Origin: Streptomonospora sp. PA3
GTDB lineage: Bacteria > Actinomycetota > Actinomycetes > Streptosporangiales > Streptosporangiaceae
DNA: 64,000 bases
NCBI RefSeq assembly: GCF_009728995.1
Contig: NZ_VTZW01000003.1
Coordinates: 408,341-472,340 of the forward strand
Reading direction: 5' to 3'
Position 1 is the first letter of the stretch. Every line of letters starts with the position of its first letter. Of this stretch, positions 56,722 to 64,000 are shown in pieces. The notes under the pieces were generated by a model, which made no database searches, was not told the DNA's origin, and was given only the letters and a program-made list of their open reading frames with translations. A program made the translations under genes and the position numbers.

Positions 56722-57603
56722 ATGGCCGCGCAGCCGCCGCATCCCCCCTCCGACGACCGCGGCCCCCGCGGCCACGGGCCGCCCGGAGGCGACTGCTTCC
56801 CCGGACCGCCCGGCGGCCCGCTGCCGCCGAGGCCGGGCGGCGCGGGGGCTCCCGGCCCGTGGAGCGGCCTGCCGCCCGGCGGTCCGGGAGCCGGCTCGGA
56901 GCGCGCCGGGCGCCTGCGCCGGCGGCTGATCGGCGGTGCCGCCGCCGGGGTGCTGGCCATCGGCGTCGTCGCGGGCTTCGTGTGGGCCGCGCTGGACGAG
57001 GGCCCGCCCTATGCTGACCTGGCGGGATGCGAGGAGCTGCTGCCCGCGGGCGTCATCGACTCCGCGCCCGAGATCGCCGGCCCGCTCATCGGCGACGCCG
57101 AGCTGACCGGGGGCGAGACCTTCGACTCCCGGATCATCGAGCAGGCCGAGTGCTGGACCCCGGCCGAGGGCGGGTCCTCCGGCATGATGGCCGTCAGCAT
57201 CCGCCGCTACGCCCCCGGAACCGAGGAGGCCGACTACGCGCCGGTGCGGCGCGCGCTGGAGCGCGAGCGCGGCGACCTCGCCGGCGGAGTGGAGACGGGG
57301 GCCTCGGCACGGCGGGTCGAGGCCTACTACGGATCGGTGGTCGCCGACGTGGAGGTGCGGCCGCTGCCCGTGGGCGAGCACGGGTTCGCGATCTCCTACG
57401 CCGATGCCGACCCCGAGGACGCGCTCGGCGTCTGGGGCGGGGTCAGCAGCTGGGCGGTGGCCCAGTTCCACGAGCGCAACGTGATCGTGCAGGTCGTCTA
57501 CCACGGCACGGCGGCGATGACCCCGGAGGAGAAGTTGGAGGCGGCCGCCGAATTGGCCCGCCTGATCGAACGCCGGGTTGCCGAGACCGCGCGGACCGTT
57601 TAG
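56722..57603 (+). CDS. Membrane-anchored extracytoplasmic protein of unknown function
   Basis: The 293-residue protein has a Pro/Gly-rich cytoplasmic leader of 65 residues, one membrane segment (LIGGAAAGVLAIGVVAGFVWAA) and an extracytoplasmic domain with two Cys (AGCEELLP, EQAECWTP) that probably form a disulfide. The layout resembles DUF3558-type actinobacterial proteins, but I could not confirm the family. AGGAGG lies six bases before ATG 56722. Confidence 0.7.
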   Translation: MAAQPPHPPSDDRGPRGHGPPGGDCFPGPPGGPLPPRPGGAGAPGPWSGLPPGGPGAGSERAGRLRRRLIGGAAAGVLAIGVVAGFVWAALDEGPPYADLAGCEELLPAGVIDSAPEIAGPLIGDAELTGGETFDSRIIEQAECWTPAEGGSSGMMAVSIRRYAPGTEEADYAPVRRALERERGDLAGGVETGASARRVEAYYGSVVADVEVRPLPVGEHGFAISYADADPEDALGVWGGVSSWAVAQFHERNVIVQVVYHGTAAMTPEEKLEAAAELARLIERRVAETARTV

Positions 57604-57608
57604 CTCGG

Positions 57609-57655
57609 CGGAGCCGAACCCTCCGCGCGCCGAGTCGCGGAGGGTTCCGGCTCCG
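57609..57655. terminator. Bidirectional terminator hairpin
   Basis: CGGAGCCG and AACCCTCCGCG pair with CGCGGAGGGTT and CGGCTCCG across an 8-base loop, with one bulged C. It lies between the convergent genes ending at 57603 and 57665. Confidence 0.7.
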
Positions 57656-57664
57656 AGGCGTGCC

Positions 57665-58621
57665 CTAGCGAGTGGGGTCCAGGGTCAGTTTGCCCCGGGT
57701 GGCGCGTGCGCGCAGGTCCTCGTGCGCCTGGCGGGCCTGCTCCAGCGGGTAGTCGCCGCCGAGGACGGCGCGCAGCCGGCCGGCCTGCACCAGCTCGAAC
57801 ATCTCGGCCATCGCCTGCCCCACCACGTCGCCGGGGAGTTGGAAGGCGTGCGGCAGCCACATGCCGCTGACCGCGGTCGAGTGGCGCATCAGGTTGGGCA
57901 GCTGCACGGGCTTGGGGGCTTCGCGCGAGGCCATTCCGTAGAAGGCGAGCCGGCCGAAGGGCGCGAGCGCGCGCAGGCTCTCGTCGGTGACGCGGCCCCC
58001 GGTCATGTCCAGCACCGCGTCGACACGGCGGCCCTCGTTGGCCTCGACGAGGGCCGCGGTCATGTCCGCGGCGCGGGAGTCCGCCGCCGCGTCGGCACCC
58101 AGTTCCAGGGCCAGTTCGCGCTTCTCGGGGCTGCCGGCGGTGGCGATCACCCGCCCGGCGCCCAGCGCCTTGGCCAGTTGCACGGCCAGCGAGCCCACCC
58201 CGCCCGCGCCGGCGTGCACCACCACCGACTCGCCCTCGGCCAGGTGCACGTTGCGCCGCAGCAGCACCCACGCCGTGGAGCCCTGGACGAGGAGGGCCAA
58301 AGCGGTGGCCGTGTCCACGTCCTCGGGGATCTCGAAGGCCATGGAGCGGTGGGCCACGGCGCGTTCGGCGTAGCCTCCGCTGTCGACCAGGGCGACCACG
58401 CGGCGCCCGTCCCGGGTGTGTCCGGCGACCTCGCTGCCGGGGATCAGCGGCAGGCCCGAGCTTGAGAGGTAGGTGTCCTCGACGCGATGGGTGTCGGCGT
58501 AGTTGACGCCGGCGCGCTCGACGTCGATGAGCAGTTCATCGGATCCGGGCACCGGTTCGGGTACATCGGCGAGGTGCAGGACCTCGGGGCCGCCGAACTC
58601 GGTGATCTGGATGGCTCGCAT
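57665..58621 (-). CDS. Zinc-type alcohol dehydrogenase-like quinone oxidoreductase
   Basis: The 318-residue MDR-superfamily protein begins MRAIQITEFGGPEVLHL, has GSEVAGHTRDGRRVVAL and the cofactor loop VVVHAGAGGVGSLAVQLAKALGA. It lacks the zinc ligands of true alcohol dehydrogenases, so it is an NADPH:quinone reductase-like enzyme. The substrate is unknown. Confidence 0.87.
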   Translation of the reverse strand: MRAIQITEFGGPEVLHLADVPEPVPGSDELLIDVERAGVNYADTHRVEDTYLSSSGLPLIPGSEVAGHTRDGRRVVALVDSGGYAERAVAHRSMAFEIPEDVDTATALALLVQGSTAWVLLRRNVHLAEGESVVVHAGAGGVGSLAVQLAKALGAGRVIATAGSPEKRELALELGADAAADSRAADMTAALVEANEGRRVDAVLDMTGGRVTDESLRALAPFGRLAFYGMASREAPKPVQLPNLMRHSTAVSGMWLPHAFQLPGDVVGQAMAEMFELVQAGRLRAVLGGDYPLEQARQAHEDLRARATRGKLTLDPTR

Positions 58622-58823
58622 AGGGTGCTGTCTCCCAACGTCGTCCTCGGGCGGGTCGGCAGCGCCGCAGACCGACCGGATGGTATGTCGCCAGCGTAGT
58701 GGTGCGGCGGTGGCATACGGGTCCCGGGGGGACTCGGCGGCGTGTCCGATCCTCCGCTGCGCGCTCGTCCGACCGGGCGGATCCGGGGGCCGGACTTTCG
58801 GGCGGCGCGGCGGCGCGGCGGCG

Positions 58824-59651
58824 TCACGCCTCCGGTTCCAGATCGGGGAACCTCGGCGGGCGCTTCTCCAGGTAGCTGCCGATCCCCTCGGCGAAGTCGG
58901 CCGATGCGAAGGCGTCGGCCATCAGACCGGCCGCCTCGTCGGCCGCGGTGCCGAAGTCCTGCTGCTGGGCGCCCAGCACCTGTCGCTTGATCGTCGCCAT
59001 CGAGCGGGGCGAGCACTCGGCGGCCAGCGTCCGGGCGTAGGACAGGGCCTCGGCGAGCACGTCCTCGCGCGGCACGGCGAAGTCGACCAGTCCCATGCGC
59101 TGCGCCTCCGCGCCGACTACGACCCGGGACGACAGCAGCAGGTCCATCGCCCGGCCCTGGCCGACCAGTCGCGGCAGCTGCCAGGCGATCCCGTACTCGG
59201 CGACCAGGCCGCGCCGGCTGAAGGAGGTGGTCAGCTTGGCGTCGTCGGCGGCGAAGCGCACGTCGCAGAAGAGCGCGAGGACCAACCCGACGCCGGCCGC
59301 CGGGCCGTTGACCGCGGCGACGACCGGCGTGCGCAGTGCGGCCGGAGCGGCCATCGACCGCCCGTCGACCTCCAGCCGCGCGCCGCCGATCCCGCTGAGC
59401 GCCTCCATGTCGGCGCCGGCGCAGAAGGCCCGCCCGGCGCCGGTGACCACGATCGCGCGCACCTGCGGATCCTCGTCGGCCTCGTGCAGCAGCGCGAACA
59501 GCCGGTCGGCCATGGCCGGGGTCCAGGCGTTGAGGCGGTCGGGGCGGTTCAGGGTCAGTCGCAGGACCGCTCCGTCGCGCTCGCGGAGCACGGGCTCCGC
59601 GGCTGCGTCGGACGCCTCGGCCGGGGGCTGGTGCGCGGCGCTTTCGGTCAT
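58824..59651 (-). CDS. Enoyl-CoA hydratase/isomerase family protein
   Basis: The 275-residue crotonase-fold protein has LTLNRPDRLNAWTPAM, the oxyanion-hole segment VTGAGRAFCAGADMEALS and VVAAVNGPAAGVGLVLALFCDVRFA, and SFSRRGLVAEYGIAWQLPRLVG. It acts on a CoA thioester, perhaps in fatty-acid or aromatic degradation. It is 202 bp upstream of the oxidoreductase gene on the same strand. Confidence 0.88.
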   Translation of the reverse strand: MTESAAHQPPAEASDAAAEPVLRERDGAVLRLTLNRPDRLNAWTPAMADRLFALLHEADEDPQVRAIVVTGAGRAFCAGADMEALSGIGGARLEVDGRSMAAPAALRTPVVAAVNGPAAGVGLVLALFCDVRFAADDAKLTTSFSRRGLVAEYGIAWQLPRLVGQGRAMDLLLSSRVVVGAEAQRMGLVDFAVPREDVLAEALSYARTLAAECSPRSMATIKRQVLGAQQQDFGTAADEAAGLMADAFASADFAEGIGSYLEKRPPRFPDLEPEA

Positions 59652-59849
59652 CGGGTCTCCGATCGTTCCCGTCGTGGAATGGGCCGGCCGCTGTGCCGGA
59701 CCCCAGGCGGCCCGGTGAGCCGCCGGTCGGGCCAGATCCTATGGGGAATCCGGCGAAGGTCCCTTACTCCCGCATCACGGACAAGTCCGGTACATTCCCG
59801 TTGGGATTACCGGCCGCGTGGTCGACGCACACGGTGAGGGAGCCGTCCC

Positions 59850-60434
59850 GTGGCAGTAGCGCGCATGCAGGTCTACACCGACGACACGCGCCTGTTCTGG
59901 CAGCAGCTGGGCAAGGTGGGGGTCGGGGGCGCCGCTCTTTTCGCCGGCTGCGCTCTGTGGGGCGTACACGACGCGGTGCAGTGGGCGAGTGTCGCCGTGG
60001 CCGTCGCCAGCCTGGCCGCGATGATCCTGCTCGCGTGGCGCACCCGCGTCTCCTACGGCCGTGTGCGGTTCGTGCTGGACGGCTCGACGCTGTACTACCG
60101 GCGGCGCCGCGGCGGGCGTACGGAGACCCGCGCCTACGACCTCGCCGACCTCGCCAGCGTGCAGCTGCGGATGCATGTGGGCAGCGCGCAGTCGCTGGAG
60201 TTCGGCTTCGACAGCCACGGCCTGCCCGAGCTGCGGATCGAGACGCGCAGCGGGCAGGCGGACAGCTACCAGGTCGTGGCGCTCGACCTCGAAGGCTGCG
60301 AGGAGTTCCGCAACTTCGTCACCGAGGTGTGCCGCAGCGCCGGCATGGAGAAGCGCAAAGCGGGGGCGAACGGGCCCGTCACCGTCGTCGACCGCTGGGA
60401 CAGCCCCGCGCGGCTGCGCGCGGCGGTCTCCTGA
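59850..60434 (+). CDS. Small membrane protein of unknown function
   Basis: The 194-residue protein has two adjacent membrane segments (VGVGGAALFAGCALWGV and WASVAVAVASLAAMILLAW) and a C-terminal cytoplasmic-looking domain (VRFVLDGSTLYYRRRRGGRTETRAYDL, VALDLEGCEEFRNFVTEVC). It resembles PH-domain-like actinobacterial membrane proteins in layout, but I do not recognise a family. It starts at GTG 59850. Confidence 0.7.
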   Translation: MAVARMQVYTDDTRLFWQQLGKVGVGGAALFAGCALWGVHDAVQWASVAVAVASLAAMILLAWRTRVSYGRVRFVLDGSTLYYRRRRGGRTETRAYDLADLASVQLRMHVGSAQSLEFGFDSHGLPELRIETRSGQADSYQVVALDLEGCEEFRNFVTEVCRSAGMEKRKAGANGPVTVVDRWDSPARLRAAVS

Positions 60435-60452
60435 ACGGGCGCCCGCGGCGCT

Positions 60453-61253
60453 TCAGCGCGGCGGCCGGGCCGCGGCCGGCCCGAACACGCCCACCGCCGC
60501 GGTCGCGTCGTCGTGCAGCTTGCCCCCCGGCACGCCGTGGTCCCGCTCTTCGGCCCGCACCCAGGAGACCAGGGACTCCGGGCCCTCCGCTTCCAGGCGG
60601 CGCCAGATCCCCCGCCAGGAGTGGCCGTAATAGGCGGCCAGCCGGGCGCAGCCGTCGGTCATCAGCGCGAACGGCGCTCCCGCGCGGCGCGAAACCCCGG
60701 TCACGGCGCGGTAAGCCGCCTCGGGCACCGCGCCGGCCACCCAGAACCCGCCCTCGGCGTTGCGGTTGGCGCGGACCAGCTCGGCGCTGTAGGGGCGGCC
60801 GCCGGGCAGGTGGTCCACGCGGTCGTCGGTGACGGCGGTCGGCTCCGCGCCGTCCTCGGCCAGCAGCACCGTGCAGTCGGCGAGCACCAGGTACTCCACC
60901 CGGCGGGCGGCGCCCCGGGCTGCGCCGCCGGAGGGCTCGGGACGGGCGAGGGCGACAGCGGCCGAAGGGCTGTCGGGGTTCTCCAGGTCGCATTCCCCGC
61001 CGTGGGCGCGGCCGACCGCCGCGATGGCCGCGGCCAGGCAGTCGGCCAGCGGCGCGGGCCGCTCGGCGGAGAGTTCGGCGGCGAGTGCGCCGCAGAGCCG
61101 GTCCACCATCCAGGAGACGCCGTGCCGGCAGCCGGAGTCGACCCCGGGCACCGCGGTGGCGCCGTCGATCACCAGCGCCCAGTCGCCCCCAGCACACACC
61201 CGGTCCTCGTTGGCCCGGCCCTGCCCCTGCTCACTCGCGAAGCTGATGCGCAC
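60453..61253 (-). CDS. PP2C-like protein phosphatase
   Basis: The 266-residue protein shows the PP2C motif series RANEDRV, WALVIDGATAVPG, LMTDGCARL and KLHDDATAAVGVF, with the metal-binding Asp residues present. It is a serine/threonine phosphatase of the short, domain-only type. It starts at GTG 61253, ten bases before the second repeat module begins. The ribosome site is weak. Confidence 0.82.
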   Translation of the reverse strand: MRISFASEQGQGRANEDRVCAGGDWALVIDGATAVPGVDSGCRHGVSWMVDRLCGALAAELSAERPAPLADCLAAAIAAVGRAHGGECDLENPDSPSAAVALARPEPSGGAARGAARRVEYLVLADCTVLLAEDGAEPTAVTDDRVDHLPGGRPYSAELVRANRNAEGGFWVAGAVPEAAYRAVTGVSRRAGAPFALMTDGCARLAAYYGHSWRGIWRRLEAEGPESLVSWVRAEERDHGVPGGKLHDDATAAVGVFGPAAARPPR

Positions 61254-61262
61254 CCGGGCAGC

Positions 61263-62028
61263 TTAAAGGGTCAGATCCGGGGCATCGGCGCGCGCCCGGT
61301 GGTTGGGCGCGGGGTGGGGTGGGAGTGGGGAGAGTGGGCGGCGGCGAGAACGGTGGGCGGTCCGGGCCTGCGGGGATCGGTCCCCGTGCCTGCCGGCTGG
61401 GCAGGCGACGCGGGCGGCGAGGACGGCGGGTGGCTCAGCCCGCGGGCATCGGTTCGGGTGCCCGCCGGTGCGGGATGCGACGAGGGCGGCGAGGGTGGCG
61501 ACGGCCGGCGGGGGTTGGGGCGGGCGGTCACCGGTTGCCGGCGGCGGACGGCGGGCCGCCCGACGGGGGCGGCGAGGACGGGCGCATGGCTGCGGTCGGT
61601 GATCACCGGTTCGGGCGCGCGGTGGTTGCCCGCGCGACGAGGGCGGCGACGGCGGCGCGGGGTTGGGCCTGCGCCCACCGGTTCGGGTACCCGCCGGTGC
61701 GGCAAGCGACGAGGGCAGCGAGGACGGCGGGAGTTCGGCTCGGCGATCGTCAGTTCGGGTGCGCGGTGGTTGTACACGCGACGAGGGCGGCGAGGGCGGC
61801 GGGTGGCTCAGCCCGCGGGCATCGGTTCGGGTGCCCGCCGGTCCGGGATGCGCCGAGGGCGGCGAGGACGCCGAGAGTTCGGGCCGGCGATCATTGCATC
61901 CGGGGCCCGCCGGTGCGGCAAGCGGCGAGGGTGGCGACGGCCGACGACGGCTGGGCCGAGCGATCACCGGTTGCCGGCGGCGGACGGCGGGCCGCCCGAC
62001 GGGGGCGGCGAGGGCGGTGGTGGGAGCC
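61263..62028 (+). repeat. 72-73-bp tandem array, left side of module copy 2
   Basis: The same unit as at 300-884. TTCGGGT-like core positions at about 61380, 61453, 61610, 61682, 61754, 61826 and 61899 are spaced 72-73 bp or about twice that. Units are more diverged than in copy 1 (for example CAGTTCGGGTGCGCGGTGG). The array begins right at the 5' end of the PP2C gene, so that gene's upstream region lies in the repeat. Confidence 0.83.
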
Positions 62029-62046
62029 GCCTACGTTCAAGGAGTC

Positions 62047-62248
62047 GGTCACCACAGGAGGTTGCGGCAATGGGGCTGTGATGCGCGAAGCGCGGTGCGC
62101 CAGCTTGCCGCCGAGCGGCGGTGCACCTTTGCGTCGGAGGCCCGCCACCGGTGGTACGGCACCGTCTGACAGGTGCAGCGTGCGCTCGGCGGCAAGCTGT
62201 GACCGCGCTTCGCGAGGCGCACCCATTGCCGCAGCCTCGGTGGTGGCC
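62047..62248. repeat. Large imperfect palindrome, copy 2
   Basis: Arms matching those at 907-1109: GGTCACCACAGGAGG at 62047 pairs with the arm ending TGGTGGCC at 62248. The loop at 62120-62179 is reversed relative to copy 1. Confidence 0.83.
62120..62179 (-). other. Loop segment of palindrome, orientation B
   Basis: The segment from GGTGCACC at 62120 to GGTGCAGC at 62179 matches 981-1040 only when reverse-complemented (55/60 identities). The flanking GTGCAC/GTGCAGC short inverted repeats are retained with one change. Confidence 0.85.
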
Positions 62249-62869
62249 GCCGCGGGTGGTGCCCGGTGGGTTCCTGCAAGGCGGCCCCCGCCGTTGTTAG
62301 ACACGGCTCGGGCGGGCTGTTTCGGGTGTTTCGCCTCGCGTTGGGTCGACGATGCCCGCCGATGGTGCGCGGTGGGGCTGCTCGGCGCACCCGGACACCG
62401 GAGTTTCCGGGATGCGGAAGGAATCCGGGATCTTTTGTCCGGAATGCCCGGCTGTGGCGGGGGGTGGAGGCGGCCGGGCTGCCACGAGGTGCGCGTTTGG
62501 ATCGCTTCGGGTGCGGATCCCCGGTCCAAATGCCATGATCATCGCCGATCCGGGTCGTGCGGGCCGCCCCGGCGCCCCCGTATACCGGACATCGCGGGAG
62601 GATTCGACGCCGCGGACGACCCTCCGCGCGGCCGGAGTTCGCCCCGGCGGTCGCGCGGCGCGCCTCGTCGCCCCGCCGCCGCCTCGAAGGTTCCGAATGT
62701 CGGGTTTCTGTGTCCGGGTTCCGCGTCGAGGGTGTCGCCAGGGTCACTTTCGGCGCCGAGCGTGGCCCCACAACCACCCTCAACGCGACCGGGGCCGGAG
62801 CGGGTCGAACCAAACCGGGTCTTCGGGGTTTCTGGCAGGCTGTTCCGGCGGACTGGACACACCAGAAGG

Positions 62870-63055
62870 CCACCCGCGCGCCCCCGTCGCTTGCCGCACC
62901 GGCGGGCACCCGAACCGATGGGCACGGGCCGAGCCCCCCGCCGACCTCGCCGCCTCGCCGCCTGCCCACCACCGCGCACCGGACGCGATGACCGCCGACC
63001 CGAACTTCCGGCGTGCTCGCTGCTCTCGTTGCGCGGGTCACCCGGCGGCGGTCGG
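62870..63055 (-). repeat. Reverse-oriented 73-bp units, right side of module copy 2
   Basis: About two units in reverse orientation: ACCGGCGGGCACCCGAACCG at about 62900 and GCGCACCGGACGCGATGACC at about 62975. The side is much shorter than in copy 1 and stops against the SCO6650-family gene. Confidence 0.7.
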
Positions 63056-63063
63056 GGCGGGGG

Positions 63064-63945
63064 CTACCTCCTGTCGCGGGTGCCCGGCAGGATCCCCTCC
63101 GCGTTCAGGGTCGCGACGAAGGGCGCCGTCAGTTCGGCGAGGCGCTCGCAGCCGTCGCGGCCGATGGCCGCATAAGGCTCGGCCGACAGGACGTCGGTGC
63201 GCGTCTCCAGGTCGCTGCGCAGGGTGCGTCCGGCGTCGGTCAGTGAGGGCACGCCCTCGGCGTCGACGGTCACGAGCCCGCGCTCGACCGCCCCGCGCAC
63301 GCCCGCGTCCCACTGCTCCCGGCTCCACCCGCGGCTCTTGAGCAGGAAGGAGATCTTGAAGGCGCCGGTGGCCGCGTGCGTCACCAGGGCGTCCAGCGGT
63401 GCGACCCCGGCGTCGACGAGCGCGGCGATGTGCCCGTCCCCGCGGAACTCGCGCAGCAGAGTGGCCGCGTGCCAGAGCACCATGTGCGGTTCCGCCGGCC
63501 ACTCCAGTCCGGCGTGTCCGGCGAAGAGCGGCCGCCCGTGCCCCAGGTCGGCGGCCGACAGGGCGGCCGTGCGGGCGAGCTCGGCGGCCTCCTTGAGCTG
63601 CCGGGAGCCGATCGCGTCCTCGCCGAGGATGCGGCGCAGCGCCTGGTCGGCGATGTCGTGGCGGGCCTGCAGCACCGTCTCGGGCGAGGCGTGCGCCCAG
63701 GCCTGCGGGATGACCGTGCGGATCACCTCGGGGTTGAAGTTGTAGAAGGCGGCCGCCACAGTGCCCGGGCCGACCGCCCCCATCGCCGCCGAGCGGGAGG
63801 CGAAGTAGGCCATCGCGGCGCCGTCCAGCCCGATGGCGGAGTAGCGCTCCCGGCGCTCCGGTGCGAAGTAGACCAGGATGTGGATCGGCTCCAGTGCCGA
63901 CCACGCGCTGCGGGCGTGGTCGGGCGTCGGCGCGTTGTGGGGCAT
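63064..63945 (-). CDS. SCO6650/SalK-like helix-rich protein
   Basis: The 293-residue protein, mostly helical, contains ALEPIHILVYFAPERRERYSAIGLDG, MAYFASRSAAMGAVGPGTVAAAFYNFNP and a C-terminal winged-helix-like region. This matches the SCO6650-family (SalK-like) proteins of actinomycetes, whose function is not established. GGAGGAG lies six bases before ATG 63945. Its last codons abut the repeat module. Confidence 0.78.
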   Translation of the reverse strand: MPHNAPTPDHARSAWSALEPIHILVYFAPERRERYSAIGLDGAAMAYFASRSAAMGAVGPGTVAAAFYNFNPEVIRTVIPQAWAHASPETVLQARHDIADQALRRILGEDAIGSRQLKEAAELARTAALSAADLGHGRPLFAGHAGLEWPAEPHMVLWHAATLLREFRGDGHIAALVDAGVAPLDALVTHAATGAFKISFLLKSRGWSREQWDAGVRGAVERGLVTVDAEGVPSLTDAGRTLRSDLETRTDVLSAEPYAAIGRDGCERLAELTAPFVATLNAEGILPGTRDRR

Positions 63946-64000
63946 GGCGGACTCCTCCGGGGCGATGCGTGCGGACGGGCGGCCGCTCCCGTGGGCGCGG

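Larger units (their letters stand above)
62029..62802 (+). repeat. Core of repeat module, copy 2
   Basis: It matches 885-1665 in the same orientation along its full length with many identical stretches; see that entry. Single-base indels, for example around GTGGCGGGGGGTGGAGG, change the reading frame relative to copy 1. It contains its own palindrome and loop. Confidence 0.88.

Overview
The window is uniformly GC-rich, uses GTG starts freely and packs genes through 4-base start/stop overlaps. It encodes actinobacterial hallmark families: DUF3068/PorA-like, DUF2613, DUF1707, AftD, DprE1/DprE2, a CvnABCD-type conservon, GuaB1 and an SCO6650-family protein. It therefore comes from a filamentous or related high-GC actinomycete. 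A member of the Streptosporangiales/Nocardiopsidaceae is my best guess, but that placement is inference. No rRNA, tRNA, CRISPR or transposase gene was recognised.

Layout. (1) 1-2.9 kb holds essentially no genes. It carries a composite repeat module: tandem ~73-bp units, a ~200-bp imperfect palindrome, a ~0.55-kb unique part, then the same 73-bp units in reverse orientation. A second copy lies at 61.3-63.06 kb, so the modules bracket the gene-bearing interior as direct repeats. (2) 2.9-25.8 kb is a cell-envelope polysaccharide region. It has an SGNH hydrolase, two large multi-spanning membrane proteins, a DUF2613 peptide, a GT4 glycosyltransferase, an AftD-type arabinofuranosyltransferase and two DUF3068 proteins. 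It also has two methyltransferases, an acyltransferase and the decaprenyl-phosphoryl-arabinose (DPA) genes ubiA, dprE1 and dprE2. The DPA genes make the lipid-linked arabinose donor that AftD-type enzymes consume. The remaining genes would then move, decorate or trim the glycan. (3) 25.8-29.8 kb is a conservon (sensor kinase, roadblock, DUF742, small GTPase). (4) 30.2-48.9 kb is mixed housekeeping: GuaB1, a CDP-alcohol phosphatidyltransferase, an acyltransferase, M20 and M48 peptidases, a PLP enzyme, an EF-G paralogue, a CPBP protease, a hydrolase, an MFS carrier, a secreted coiled-coil protein, peptide deformylase and a nucleotidyltransferase. (5) 48.9-61.3 kb has a 930-bp gene-free stretch, a degenerate CbiX-like protein, an APH-like kinase, a secreted GDPD, kdpDE without kdpFABC, a quinone oxidoreductase, an enoyl-CoA hydratase and a PP2C-like phosphatase. 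(6) The second repeat module is followed by an SCO6650-family gene.

The strongest undescribed signal is the repeat module. In the two copies the ~60-bp loop of the palindrome is in opposite orientation (55/60 identities when inverted, 40/60 when aligned directly). This suggests that the loop inverts. Other points worth checking are the Ala at the benzothiazinone-target cysteine of DprE1, a MerR-type promoter with a 19-bp spacer, a near-perfect hairpin between convergent genes, and several perfect intergenic hairpins.
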